DNA of 64,000 bases. It comes from an uncultured Muribaculaceae bacterium. GTDB lineage: Bacteria > Bacteroidota > Bacteroidia > Bacteroidales > Muribaculaceae. The stretch spans positions 1 through 64,000 of the forward strand of contig CAJTZS010000002.1 in NCBI GenBank assembly GCA_910584055.1, in the 5' to 3' direction. The stretch's first letter is position 1, and each line of letters begins with the position of its first letter. Under the pieces are notes generated by a model, which saw only the letters and a program-made list of their open reading frames with translations, did not search any database and was not told the DNA's origin. Of the stretch, positions 8,109 to 16,749 are shown one piece after another. A program made the translations under genes and the position numbers.

Positions 8109-9062
8109 CTAACGCCTTAGCTCCTTTTCGAACTGGCGGCAGATACGCTCATGACGCCAAACCATATATATTAAAACGCCGTTGAGCACCGTGAGTTCGA
8201 ACGCGAAATAAAGCCACGGCATGCGGAAGATGAGTATTGCCGCAAACAACGCAAACGTGCGCGTATTGAAGGAGAGTATGTTGGTATATTTCATCAATGG
8301 CTTGCTCTTGGCGCGGAATTCATCGCGGAAAGACTGAGGTATCGCATTCCCGTATTTCGCACGCAATGCCGCACGCAACTTCTGCATCTGCGGAGTGCGT
8401 TTTTCCTGTCCCACCGTATAGTTGGTATAGAATGCGAGCGTGAGTTTCTGCCAGAAATTATGTTTCCAGCTGAGCGAATGGAATTTATCCCATAAGAGAT
8501 CCGCCCGCTCCAGCTCGCTCCCTTCTTCCCCTTTGAGGAAATATAGATGGAACTGACGGTAGTAATCGCCCATAGCAGCCTGAATGCCGTGAAAAATTCC
8601 TGTCACAACCGCCATTACCCATATCACCCAATGATGCGCAGAAAAGAATTCACTCGTCACATTCTCACGCAGGCATATGCCAATGTAAATGGCTGCAAAC
8701 CAAAAATCTCCGCTCACTCCATCCAGGATACGCCCCAACCTTGAATACTGTTTGGTCATGCGCGCGAGCTGACCGTCCGCACTGTCGAAAGAATCCGCCC
8801 AGACAAGAAGGAAAACCCCGATGACATTCCACCAGAAATAATTCATCCACGGGCTGACGTTCTCATTGAAATAGAAACACACTCCGGCACCGACACCAAG
8901 GAATATCGAAGCAATCGTGATAGCGTTGGGAGTGATTCCAAGTTTCTTGGCAAGGAGCGCCCACATATAACCTATCGGACGATAGAATATCAGGTCGAAA
9001 GTCTCCTCCGTATCCATTGATTTCAAGGAGTCCTTGAAACCCTGCTTTTTACTCTCTTTCAT
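8109..9062 (-). CDS. CDP-alcohol phosphatidyltransferase family enzyme, predicted inositol-lipid synthase
   Basis: 317 residues from the ATG at 9062. This start is preferred over the longer frame from 9131 because it overlaps the ATP-grasp stop as ATGA and follows GGAGGAG at good spacing. The catalytic block near residue 90-120 reads DSADGQLAR, eight residues, GRILD, GVSG, D. This is the CDP-alcohol signature, except that the last Asp is displaced by one residue (x4 in place of x3). Several hydrophobic helices flank it. It joins a phospho-alcohol to a CDP-activated partner in the membrane. Beside MIPS and a nucleotidyltransferase, the likely product is phosphatidylinositol or its phosphate; which partner is CDP-activated is not settled. 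It is longer than typical 200-residue family members. Confidence 0.85.
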   Translation of the reverse strand: MKESKKQGFKDSLKSMDTEETFDLIFYRPIGYMWALLAKKLGITPNAITIASIFLGVGAGVCFYFNENVSPWMNYFWWNVIGVFLLVWADSFDSADGQLARMTKQYSRLGRILDGVSGDFWFAAIYIGICLRENVTSEFFSAHHWVIWVMAVVTGIFHGIQAAMGDYYRQFHLYFLKGEEGSELERADLLWDKFHSLSWKHNFWQKLTLAFYTNYTVGQEKRTPQMQKLRAALRAKYGNAIPQSFRDEFRAKSKPLMKYTNILSFNTRTFALFAAILIFRMPWLYFAFELTVLNGVLIYMVWRHERICRQFEKELRR

Positions 9063-9928
9063 TTTCTCCTCCTTTCCTTGATGGCCTGAAGCACACATTT
9101 TGCGATCGGCTGGGCAGCCGCGACACGACAAGGAGCGAAACTGGGCCAGTCGTTGAAATCGATAATACGGATAGAGCCGTCGGGATCCACTATGCAGTCA
9201 CCGCCATAAATCTTCACATCCATTATCTCCGATGCCTTCTGACATATCTCTTTAAGATAACTTTCATCGAATGAAAGCCCCTGCGACTTGCCGTTCACAG
9301 CCTCGTAGCCATATTTGCTATGCCCCTCGTCGAAAGGATAGAACCAGTAGAACCAGTCCTGTCCCTGAACGCCATAGAACTTTATGAGGTCACCCACAAG
9401 ATGGCGGTTGATCACCGCACGTTTGATACCACGGTAGAAATATTCGTGGAGCACTTCCTGCGCCTCCTGCGGATGGCGGCAATAGCTCACGTCTTCCTTG
9501 TGCATCGCATGGAAGTCTCCACGCTTTATCCACACTTTCTCGTATCCTCCTTTCTCAAGATCAGCGCGGACATCTTCGTTGGTGTTCACGATAAGGCTCT
9601 CGGGATATGGGATACCGTTGCCTAAAAGGATACGGGTCATCTTCTCGCGGGTGCAATTCTCAATGCCATAGCCGGAATTGATCACAAGCTTGCCCTCGTC
9701 TTCGAGATGCATCAACTTTTCGATAGACGCCTTCTCCCTGCACATGTTTAGGATTATGTCCTCTGAAATGTTCTCTCTCTGAAACTGCTCTTCATTATAG
9801 ATTCTCACCTCGCAGCCACGCTTGCGGAGCTGGTCGGCAACGGCGTTGAAAATCGCCGCATCGTTTCCTATATGGTTCGGGGAATATGCGCCGGCGCGCA
9901 TCACCCCGGCAATCTTTATATCTGCCAT
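9059..9928 (-). CDS. ATP-grasp-like protein in inositol-lipid cluster
   Basis: 289 residues. The fold is suggested by EKVWIKRGDFHAM (a strand with the nucleotide-binding Lys), a middle AVINRHLVGDLIKFYGV, and the C-terminal YGGDCIVDPDGSIRIIDFNDWPS, which resembles the Mg-binding Asp/Asn pair of ATP-grasp enzymes. The N-terminus (GVMRAGAYSPNHIGNDA) would be the preATP-grasp domain. Such enzymes ligate a carboxylate to an amine or thiol, or phosphorylate. It lies 28 nt after the nucleotidyltransferase gene and overlaps the CDP-alcohol phosphatidyltransferase gene, so it is clearly in the operon. Its reaction is unknown. Inositol or lipid head-group kinase, or ligase, is inference. Confidence 0.7.
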   Translation of the reverse strand: MADIKIAGVMRAGAYSPNHIGNDAAIFNAVADQLRKRGCEVRIYNEEQFQRENISEDIILNMCREKASIEKLMHLEDEGKLVINSGYGIENCTREKMTRILLGNGIPYPESLIVNTNEDVRADLEKGGYEKVWIKRGDFHAMHKEDVSYCRHPQEAQEVLHEYFYRGIKRAVINRHLVGDLIKFYGVQGQDWFYWFYPFDEGHSKYGYEAVNGKSQGLSFDESYLKEICQKASEIMDVKIYGGDCIVDPDGSIRIIDFNDWPSFAPCRVAAAQPIAKCVLQAIKERRRK

Positions 9929-9956
9929 ATTATCTGATGACGTGTTAGGATTTTTA

Positions 9957-10697
9957 TCAGGAATTGTTAGTCAGGAACTGTTCGGCTTTCGCTATGTCGC
10001 CGGCATGGTCCACGTCTATGATCTTACCCATGTCGAATGCCTTCAGACGCAGGCCGGCCGACACGAGGGCGCGCTGGTAGTTGCGCATACGGCTCACGCC
10101 GTTTCCGAGGCATTCACCGAGCACATCCACAGCCTTGTCGCCAAGACCATATATGCCCCCCGACACGAACTCCAGCATACCGGCGCAGTCCTCCCCGCAG
10201 GAGGCTGCAGAACTATCAAGGAACGCCTTGATATTCATATCCGCGTCTGTCTCGACATAAAGTGGTTTCTCATCATCGACAAACGAAGTGACGGCCATCA
10301 TTCCGTCCACATCTTCCGCCGCGTCGGCATACGCCTTGACATATTCCGAGAAACCTGGCTCGCGGAAGATCGTATCGACAGTAGTCACAATGAAACGGCC
10401 ATGACCTTTAAGCAATTTCCCTAACTCGCAGAAACTATGCATCGAAGACGGCGTGGTCTTCACCACGAGGTCTACGGGGATTGAGAGCCCTTTACGAAGA
10501 TTCTCCACGAATTCCCGCACTTCTCCCATCTGTTCATTGACTATGATGCTTATACGCCCTGCACCGTTTTCCTGAAATATTCTCACAAGACGTCCGATCA
10601 TCGGTTCGCCGTTGAGCGGCACGAGGGGTTTGGGAAATGCCACCCCCTCCTGCACCAGCCGCGAGCCCTCGCCGGCTGCTATGATTCCAAAATTCAT
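9957..10697 (-). CDS. NTP-transferase (MobA/sugar-nucleotidyltransferase-like), predicted inositol-phosphate cytidylyltransferase
   Basis: 246 residues with the nucleotidyltransferase N-terminal loop IAAGEGSRL (residues 5-13), then FPKPLVPLNGEPMIGRLV, a sugar-nucleotidyltransferase signature whose Lys contacts phosphate. A metal-binding Asp is in IVTTVDTIF, and IDVDHAGDIAKAE is the family C-terminal motif. Start overlaps the pdxA stop by 1 nt (TAATG). In archaea and Thermotoga a related enzyme activates inositol 1-phosphate to CDP-inositol for a CDP-alcohol transferase. Finding this gene in one operon with MIPS and such a transferase supports a CDP-inositol route here. Substrate and nucleotide are inferred. 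Confidence 0.82.
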   Translation of the reverse strand: MNFGIIAAGEGSRLVQEGVAFPKPLVPLNGEPMIGRLVRIFQENGAGRISIIVNEQMGEVREFVENLRKGLSIPVDLVVKTTPSSMHSFCELGKLLKGHGRFIVTTVDTIFREPGFSEYVKAYADAAEDVDGMMAVTSFVDDEKPLYVETDADMNIKAFLDSSAASCGEDCAGMLEFVSGGIYGLGDKAVDVLGECLGNGVSRMRNYQRALVSAGLRLKAFDMGKIIDVDHAGDIAKAEQFLTNNS

Positions 10698-11791
10698 TAT
10701 TCGGTTATTTCTTCTTTGGTAAGATCTATGGTTTTATCCGCGCCCTTCTCTGTGCGCGCTTTACGCAAGGGATTGGCCGCAGCCATCTGATGATTCATCC
10801 GGTTACGGTATAGGTCTATCGCCTTATATATCGCCTGACGCATGGAAGTCGGATCCGCCTTGTCTTTCCAGGCGAGATCGTAAGCGGTGCCATGGTCGGG
10901 TGACGTCCGCACGAACGGCAGACCGCCGGTGAAGTTTACACCGGTTTCCCCGGCAAGAGCCTTGAAAGGCGAAAGCCCCTGGTCATGATACATCGCGAGG
11001 ATTCCGTCGAAATTACGGTATGCATCCGTGGCGAAGAAGCCGTCGGACGAATAAGGTCCGAATACCAGGATACCCTCTTTCTTCGCTTCTTCAAGAGCGG
11101 GGATGATCTCATCTTTCTCCTCGTTGCCGAGAAGACCTTCATCGCCGCAATGCGGATTGAGGGAAAGCACCGCTATCTTCGGACGCTCGCATGTGAAATC
11201 GCTTCGGAGCACCTTCTCGAAACTGTGAATCTGGTCGAGCACACGTTTTTTTGTAATCGCCTGGGGCACTTTCGACAGAGGCAGATGCGTAGTGACAAGT
11301 GCAACTTTCAGATAGTCGTTAAAAAGCACCATCAACGCATGCGCTCCCCTGCCGAGACGCTGCTGAAGATATTCCGTATGACCGGGGAACTGAAATTCCT
11401 CGCTCTGCACGGCCTTCTTTGATATGGGGGCCGTCACAAGCACCTGGATGTCCCCGTTTTCAAGAGCCTCCGTAGCCAGTTCAAGGGCTTTGACTGCAGC
11501 CTGTCCGGATTTAGCGGTGGGAATACCGGGCTCCACATCATTATGGGTTACACCGATCTCCACAATATTCAACTTGCCGTCGCGGATATCCCCTTTGTTC
11601 TTCACAATATGTACGGGGAGAAGTTCCAGATTGAATTCCCTGCGCGCCTTCTCGACAATCTGGGGACTGCCGAAAAAGACAGGTGTGAACAGCTCCGGAA
11701 TCTTTTCGTCAGAAATCGCTTTGAGCGTCACCTCATAACCGATCCCGTTTATGTCGCCGTGAGTGATACCCACTCTTATAGGTTTTGCCAT
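10697..11791 (-). CDS. pdxA: 4-hydroxythreonine-4-phosphate dehydrogenase PdxA
   Basis: A 364-residue NAD-dependent enzyme of the DXP-dependent pyridoxal 5'-phosphate pathway. Conserved blocks are GITHGDINGIGYE (N-terminus), TAPISKKAV, FPGHTEYLQ (metal His), SLNPHCGDEG (metal His), MYHDQGLSPFKAL (metal His) and FVRTSPDHGTAYDLAW. The C-terminal tail of about 25 residues after the catalytic core is charged (RKARTEKGADKTIDL). It is directly coupled to the downstream nucleotidyltransferase gene and lies 95 nt after rlmN. Its metabolic link to inositol lipids is not obvious; the grouping is probably positional. Confidence 0.96.
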   Translation of the reverse strand: MAKPIRVGITHGDINGIGYEVTLKAISDEKIPELFTPVFFGSPQIVEKARREFNLELLPVHIVKNKGDIRDGKLNIVEIGVTHNDVEPGIPTAKSGQAAVKALELATEALENGDIQVLVTAPISKKAVQSEEFQFPGHTEYLQQRLGRGAHALMVLFNDYLKVALVTTHLPLSKVPQAITKKRVLDQIHSFEKVLRSDFTCERPKIAVLSLNPHCGDEGLLGNEEKDEIIPALEEAKKEGILVFGPYSSDGFFATDAYRNFDGILAMYHDQGLSPFKALAGETGVNFTGGLPFVRTSPDHGTAYDLAWKDKADPTSMRQAIYKAIDLYRNRMNHQMAAANPLRKARTEKGADKTIDLTKEEITE

Positions 11792-11821
11792 GTAATAAAG
11801 TTTTAACCTACAAAGATACTA

Positions 11822-11902
11822 ATTTAATGTGTAATGTGCAATGTGTAATGTGCAATGGCAGTCTCAAATCATTCAACATTACACATTCAACATTTAACAT
11901 TA
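11822..11902. repeat. AATGTGTAATG-type short repeats in inverted arrangement
   Basis: Plus-strand tract of AATGTG(T/C)AATG units at 11822-11858, followed by the reverse-complement style (CATTCAACATTACACATT) at 11871-11902. The two halves can pair as a hairpin. The right half supplies the last codons of rlmN (Asn-Val-Lys-Cys-stop). Confidence 0.6.
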
Positions 11903-12933
11903 CTTGAGAGCATGCCGCATGCCGCTTCGATATCTTCACCCCGGGAGGCACGGATTGTGGCCGTAATCCCTTTGGAATTGAGATAGCTACGGAACATAAG
12001 CATCTTGTCTTCACTGCTTGGCTGAAGGTCAACACCCGGTATGGCATGGAAGCGTATGAGGTTAACACGGCAGTCAAGCTGGCCGATAAGCTTCACAAGC
12101 ATGTCGGCATGCGCAATGTCATCATTGACATTGCGCCACATTATATACTCCAGCGACAGACGCCGTTGATGGCTGAAATCATAACCCGCGAGAACCTTCA
12201 TTACCGAAGAAATCGGGAAAGCTTTCTGAGCAGGCATCATGGATTCCCTCTGAGGTGTATCGGCAGTATGCACACTGACAGCCACATGCACCTGGGTCTC
12301 TTCAAGCAGTTCCTTAAGCTGAGGCAACTTCCCTACGGTAGAGACCGTGATACGTTTCGGACTCCAGGCGAATCCCCAGGGAGCGGTAAGAATATCTATC
12401 ACACGTTTCACCTCCCTGAAATTGTCGAGAGGCTCACCCATTCCCATAAACACGATGTTAGTGAGAGGAGCCATCGGCTCGAAACCTTTCGGGGACGCAG
12501 GAGGAATACTGAGAATCTGATTGATGATCTGCGCAGCCGTAAGATTAGCCCTGAATCCCATTTTGCCCGTTGCGCAGAAGTAACAGTTCATCTTACAACC
12601 CGCCTGACTGGAAACGCAAAGAGTTGCACGGTCCTTGTCCGGAATGTACACCGACTCGATCGAGTTGCCGTTACCTACCTTGAAGAGATACTTCACCGTC
12701 CCATCGGAAGACTTGCGGGCAGCCGAAGGCGACTCCCGACCTATCTCATAATTCTCCGATAGCCATTGCTTATTCTTCTTGGAGATGTTCGCCATCTCAT
12801 CGAAAGACGTCACCTTTTTATCATAGAGCCATTCGGCGAGCTGTTTACCCACAAATCGCGGCATCTTGCCGCGAAGAGCCACATTCTGCAGCTCATCGAG
12901 CGTCATACCTATCAGTTTTGTCTTACTCTCCAT
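11887..12933 (-). CDS. rlmN: Dual-specificity 23S rRNA/tRNA adenine-C2 methyltransferase RlmN
   Basis: A 348-residue radical SAM enzyme that methylates C2 of A2503 in 23S rRNA and A37 of tRNAs. The iron-sulfur motif CKMNCYFC has Cys113, Cys117 and Cys120. SAM-binding blocks are FMGMGEPLDN and ITVSTVG. The second catalytic Cys is in AACGML, about residue 339. The N-terminal helical domain (LRGKMPRFVGKQLAEWLY) is typical. Length is normal. The last four residues are encoded by a dispersed AATGTTAAATG repeat, so the natural C-terminus may have been altered without loss of the catalytic Cys. It appears to be first gene of the pdxA and inositol-lipid series. Confidence 0.96.
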   Translation of the reverse strand: MESKTKLIGMTLDELQNVALRGKMPRFVGKQLAEWLYDKKVTSFDEMANISKKNKQWLSENYEIGRESPSAARKSSDGTVKYLFKVGNGNSIESVYIPDKDRATLCVSSQAGCKMNCYFCATGKMGFRANLTAAQIINQILSIPPASPKGFEPMAPLTNIVFMGMGEPLDNFREVKRVIDILTAPWGFAWSPKRITVSTVGKLPQLKELLEETQVHVAVSVHTADTPQRESMMPAQKAFPISSVMKVLAGYDFSHQRRLSLEYIMWRNVNDDIAHADMLVKLIGQLDCRVNLIRFHAIPGVDLQPSSEDKMLMFRSYLNSKGITATIRASRGEDIEAACGMLSSNVKC

Positions 12934-12944
12934 AATTTCCTGAA

Positions 12945-12977
12945 TTACCCATTAAACATTTCACATTACCCATTAAA
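12945..12977. repeat. AATGTTTAATG-type short intergenic repeat
   Basis: ATTACCCATTAAACATT followed by TCACATTACCCATTAAAA, upstream of rlmN and next to the ppiD terminator. Same family as the tract at 4884. Confidence 0.55.
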
Positions 12978-13007
12978 ACAAAGGCCTCCCTCGGGAGGCC
13001 TTTGTTT
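12976..13007 (-). terminator. Strong intrinsic terminator of ppiD-like gene
   Basis: Perfect 15-pair stem AAACAAAGGCCTCCC / GGGAGGCCTTTGTTT with a 2-nt loop and T-rich flanks, 19 nt after the stop codon. Confidence 0.92.
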
Positions 13008-13025
13008 CTGGAAGCCGGATGCGTA

Positions 13026-15161
13026 TCAATCGCCGGCCTCGAATTTGTAAATATTGTTTTTCAGTTTCTTGTCACCCTTGACCATATCAAGAAGATTGGG
13101 GTTGACAAACTGATAATACTGCTGCTCATACATCTGGTCGTTGAAGGGGAAGCTTTCCTTGTTCTTGCCCGTGACCTGATATACATATACGCCATCTTCT
13201 CCCTTGGTGATAACCACTTTCTTATCAGCCTTGGATCCGTTGATGCGCCCCATAACCGCTGGATCTGCAACACCTGCGTTATGACCGAAACGGAATGTAG
13301 CTACATTAGATGGCTGCACGCCCATTGCCTGAGCCGCGCTCTGGAGGCTCTGAGTCTTCTTGCCGAATTTCTCGACAAGTTTATCGCCGGCTTTGGAAGC
13401 GCGGACCTCACGGGTAAGCATAGCGTTGACATCCGGATTGGTCACCGGCACGAAATCCTCGTAGCTTCTTTCCACTGCCACTGCGTAGAGGGCCGGGGTG
13501 ATAGCATTCTTGGATTCATAGATGTGGCTCACTTCACCTTCGTCACCGTCAATCATAACCCAGCGTACAACCTGACGGCTGTCGGGATAATACGAGTTCA
13601 TACCCATCATGCGAGGAACTGCCGGTGTGGACTGAGTGAAGCTATAGTTCTGGAGCGTGTAACCGGCTTTCTCGGCATTCTTCACGAAGTCTGCCGCAGT
13701 CTTGTTTTCAAGAAGGAATTTCTCGAGTTTCGCACGTTCATCGCTCACTGTCTTGAGGCTCGGGCCAAGCACATATTCAGCCTCGTCATATTCATAAATA
13801 GTCTTGGGTGCTTTCTGCTCTGTGATCTTACCGATCAGCATACCCTGGGGACCGCCCTGAAGAGTGACATAACGTCCACCTGCGTTGCGGAGACTGTCAA
13901 GCATCTCATCGGCAATGGCGTTTGTTGGGCCCTGAGCCGTATAGAGGGGAATCCACTGGTTAAGCTGGGGAGCCACACTGTCCATCGAGAATCGGGTTGT
14001 AATGGAGTCGGCAGGAAGGCCACCGTTCAGGGCAGCAAGAACCTTGTTGCCGAGAGCTTCCGTGGCAGTGCTTACAAGGTTGACCTGAATAGAGTCCAAA
14101 GCCTCTGTACGCTTGCCTACGCGAACCACGGTAAATCCCTGAACCGTTTCCGAAATGAGCTTCACGCTGTCTTTCGGGGCGCTCATAACGAAATCCTTCA
14201 CAGCACCCGAAGGAAGATCCGTTGCACGGACTGCATGATGAGTCATGCTCACGCCCTCTTTCTTGGTGGCTTTGCTAAGCTGGCCGAGGCTGTCACGAAG
14301 CTCCTTCACAGTATTCTGAGCGAGCTGGCGTGCGGCAGCGCGGTCGGCTGCAGAAGCGGAAATGCTTACGCTGATGAAAGCGATATCCTTTGTATCCTCG
14401 TCAACCTTGAAGAGACCTTTCTTCTCGGCATACGCCTTTTTAAGTTCATCGGCACTTACGGGATATTCCTTGGGATCGAGTGTCCCGTAAGGAAGGTATG
14501 CCACGTCTACAGCCGTTGTATTTACATAATCGTTATAAAGGGCTTTCTTGTCGAGATCGTTAGCCTTTACCGTTCCGGCGAGGACACGCTGGTAGACGCT
14601 ACCCTTGATTGTCTCCTGCATCTCTTTCTCGGCTGCAAGCCACAGACGCTGGAAAGGCTCCATCTGGGCATCCGTCAAACCGTTACGCTTGGGATTGAAG
14701 ATCACCTCGTATGCCTGCTGCGGAGTCTGGACGCTAAGTCCGGATGCGTTGAGCTGACGGACGATATCCATAACGCGCTGGTTCTGCGGATTCTCGATCA
14801 TATAATAGCGAAGAAGGTTGCCTGTGGTGCGGACACCGGCTTTATTCGCGGCAGTCAAGACAATGTCTTCCTGCATAAGCTGGTCGAGCGCCATCTGCGC
14901 CAGCACCTGGGTATCGAAATTTGCGAACTGTGCCGGGTTCTGACGGCGTGCTTCTTCAAGCTGATTGTTGAGCTCCTCGCGTTTACGCTGATAGTCAGTA
15001 AAGTCGATTTTGGTGCTTCCTACTTTTGCGATTGTGGTGCGCTCGCCGAAAATGTTCTGACTGTTGGTCAGGGCATCACCAACGATGAAAGCGAGCAGAG
15101 CCACGCCAATCACGATGATGAGGAACACCGATTTGCTTCTGATTTTCTCTAATGTTGCCAT
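13026..15161 (-). CDS. Periplasmic peptidyl-prolyl isomerase/chaperone, SurA/PpiD-like
   Basis: 711 residues anchored by one N-terminal helix (residues 11-33, SVFLIIVIGVALLAFIVGDAL). Next comes a SurA_N-type chaperone domain (TIAKVGSTKIDFTDYQRKRE), parvulin-like regions (EDTKDIAFISVSISASAADR onward, and DLPSGAVKDFVMSAPKDSVK) and a long C-terminal domain. The layout is that of Bacteroidetes PpiD, a membrane-anchored foldase near the Sec translocon that helps outer-membrane and periplasmic proteins fold. The secDF gene is close by. A well-spaced Bacteroides promoter precedes it and a perfect terminator follows, so it is a single-gene unit. Confidence 0.9.
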   Translation of the reverse strand: MATLEKIRSKSVFLIIVIGVALLAFIVGDALTNSQNIFGERTTIAKVGSTKIDFTDYQRKREELNNQLEEARRQNPAQFANFDTQVLAQMALDQLMQEDIVLTAANKAGVRTTGNLLRYYMIENPQNQRVMDIVRQLNASGLSVQTPQQAYEVIFNPKRNGLTDAQMEPFQRLWLAAEKEMQETIKGSVYQRVLAGTVKANDLDKKALYNDYVNTTAVDVAYLPYGTLDPKEYPVSADELKKAYAEKKGLFKVDEDTKDIAFISVSISASAADRAAARQLAQNTVKELRDSLGQLSKATKKEGVSMTHHAVRATDLPSGAVKDFVMSAPKDSVKLISETVQGFTVVRVGKRTEALDSIQVNLVSTATEALGNKVLAALNGGLPADSITTRFSMDSVAPQLNQWIPLYTAQGPTNAIADEMLDSLRNAGGRYVTLQGGPQGMLIGKITEQKAPKTIYEYDEAEYVLGPSLKTVSDERAKLEKFLLENKTAADFVKNAEKAGYTLQNYSFTQSTPAVPRMMGMNSYYPDSRQVVRWVMIDGDEGEVSHIYESKNAITPALYAVAVERSYEDFVPVTNPDVNAMLTREVRASKAGDKLVEKFGKKTQSLQSAAQAMGVQPSNVATFRFGHNAGVADPAVMGRINGSKADKKVVITKGEDGVYVYQVTGKNKESFPFNDQMYEQQYYQFVNPNLLDMVKGDKKLKNNIYKFEAGD

Positions 15162-15204
15162 TCTTTATATAGCTGTTTTAATTAATTTTCTGCCAATAAA
15201 CGTG

Positions 15205-15236
15205 CAAAGATAACATTTTTAGCAATAATCGGCAAA
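15205..15236 (-). promoter_or_regulatory. Bacteroides-type promoter of ppiD-like gene
   Basis: On the minus strand TTTG (15233-15236), then 20 nt, then TATCTTTG (15205-15212). This matches the -33/-7 consensus. The ATG lies 43 nt downstream. Confidence 0.8.
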
Positions 15237-15252
15237 TTTCAGCTTAAATTTA

Positions 15253-16605
15253 TTATTTCTTAGCATTCTTAGCAATCCCGAATGCTTCGCGGATGCGGTC
15301 GATGGCGTCAAGTTTTTCCCAAGTGAAGAGTTCCACCTCCTTAACGATCGTTTCGTTCTCATAACGGGATTTAAACTCTTTCTTGACAGTGCGGGGCTCA
15401 CGGCCCATATGGCCATAAGACGCTGTCTCGCGGTATATGGGATTGCGAAGTTTAAGACGCTCCTCAATGGCTTTAGGACGCATATCGAAAAGCTCGGAAA
15501 TACGGGCGGCAATCTCCGTGTCGCTCATATTTACGCGCGATGTGCCGTAAGTATTCACGAAGATGCTCACCGGATTTGCCTTGCCTATTGCATATGCCAC
15601 CTGCACGAGCACTTCACGGGCAACACCGGCAGCCACGAGATTCTTGGCGATATGACGGCACGCGTAAGCGGCAGACCGGTCAACCTTCGAAGGGTCTTTT
15701 CCAGAGAATGCGCCGCCTCCATGCGCACCGCGGCCGCCGTAGGTGTCAACGATGATCTTGCGCCCTGTAAGGCCGGTATCGGCGTGCGGACCTCCAAGCA
15801 CGAATTTACCTGTCGGATTGACATGAAGAATCAGCTTATCGTCGAAAAGGTTCTGTATTTCAACCGGAAGCTTGGCTTTAACACGCGGCAAAAGCACGTC
15901 CTCGACATCCTTGCGTATTTGCTCAAGCATCTGCTCATCGGCAGCCCTGCGGGCTTCCGGGGTATTCTCGAGCGGTTCTACGAACTCATCGTGCTGCGTG
16001 GAGATCACTATCGTATGAATCCTTACAGGGCGATGGTTCTCGTCATACTCCACAGTCACCTGACTTTTTGAATCCGGACGCAGATACGATGTAAGTTTTC
16101 CCTTGCGGTAATAATTCATGGCTGTCCCCTCGCGGCGGATATCGGCGAGTTCGCGCAGCAACAGATGAGAAAGGTCAAGGGTAAGAGGCATATAGCTGGC
16201 AGTCTCATCGACGGCATAGCCGAACATCATTCCCTGGTCGCCTGCCCCCTGAAGATCTTCTTGAGCCATATTCTCTTCCCGACGGCTAACGCCTCGGTCA
16301 ATATCTTCGCTCTGCTCGTGAATTGTGCTCAATATTCCGCATGCATCCCCGTCGAAACGGTAGGCACCGCGGTTGTAACCTATTTCGTTGATAAGATCGC
16401 GTATGCTGTGCTGGATATCGACGTATGCCTGCGAACTTACCTCACCGGCCACCACCACCTGACCGGTGGTGCAGAGAGTTTCTATGGCGACATGGCTTTT
16501 GGAATCACGCGCCAGAAATTCATCAAGTAATGTATCGCTGATCTGGTCGGCCACCTTGTCGGGATGGCCTTCGGAAACAGATTCCGATGTAAATAAATAA
16601 TTCAT
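15253..16605 (-). CDS. metK: S-adenosylmethionine synthetase MetK
   Basis: 450 residues from the ATG at 16605, which begins MNYLFTSESVSEGHPDK, the invariant family N-terminus. The open frame continues upstream to 16740, but that part crosses a terminator and is not coding. It makes SAM from methionine and ATP. Motifs are GHPDKVADQISD, GAGDQGMMFGYA (methionine/adenine site), GGPHADTGLTGRKIIVDTYGG and GGGAFSGKDPSKVDRSAAY (P-loop). It is preceded by a 245-nt leader with a SAM-II-like aptamer and an intrinsic terminator, so expression should fall when SAM is abundant. Confidence 0.97.
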   Translation of the reverse strand: MNYLFTSESVSEGHPDKVADQISDTLLDEFLARDSKSHVAIETLCTTGQVVVAGEVSSQAYVDIQHSIRDLINEIGYNRGAYRFDGDACGILSTIHEQSEDIDRGVSRREENMAQEDLQGAGDQGMMFGYAVDETASYMPLTLDLSHLLLRELADIRREGTAMNYYRKGKLTSYLRPDSKSQVTVEYDENHRPVRIHTIVISTQHDEFVEPLENTPEARRAADEQMLEQIRKDVEDVLLPRVKAKLPVEIQNLFDDKLILHVNPTGKFVLGGPHADTGLTGRKIIVDTYGGRGAHGGGAFSGKDPSKVDRSAAYACRHIAKNLVAAGVAREVLVQVAYAIGKANPVSIFVNTYGTSRVNMSDTEIAARISELFDMRPKAIEERLKLRNPIYRETASYGHMGREPRTVKKEFKSRYENETIVKEVELFTWEKLDAIDRIREAFGIAKNAKK

Positions 16606-16611
16606 TTTATC

Positions 16612-16644
16612 TAATGTTAAATGTTTAATGTGTAATGTGCAATG
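16612..16644. repeat. AATGTTTAATG-type short intergenic repeat
   Basis: TAATGTTAAATGTTTAATG followed by TGTAATGTGCAATG, lying between the leader terminator and the metK start codon. It would therefore be transcribed as the metK proximal 5' UTR. Confidence 0.6.
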
Positions 16645-16651
16645 GTTCTGC

Positions 16652-16687
16652 GACAAAAAAGAGCGGTCGCCGCTGCGATCGCTCTTT
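16652..16687 (-). terminator. Leader terminator (attenuator) upstream of metK
   Basis: On the minus strand AAAGAGCGATCG, a 6-nt loop, then CGACCGCTCTTT (one G-U pair), followed by TTTTTTG. There is no gene between the promoter at 16858 and this terminator, so it acts within the metK leader. Confidence 0.85.
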
Positions 16688-16749
16688 ATATAATGCATTT
16701 GCTGTCGTCGTTGCTGATGACGGCTCACGAAGAGCCGCACCTCCGAGAT

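Noticed and set aside
8109..9131. Longer frame of the CDP-alcohol phosphatidyltransferase from 9131
   Set aside because: The first 23 residues are Cys-rich and overlap the ATP-grasp gene by over 70 nt. The ATG at 9062 has a good ribosome site and a 4-nt stop/start overlap.
13002..15152. 716-residue plus-strand ORF opposite the PpiD-like gene
   Set aside because: It is the antisense frame of a gene with clear domains, a consensus promoter and a terminator. Its composition (Cys/His/Leu-rich) is typical of a shadow.
16606..16740. N-terminal extension of metK to 16740
   Set aside because: The frame crosses the leader terminator and ends next to the invariant MetK N-terminus at 16605.
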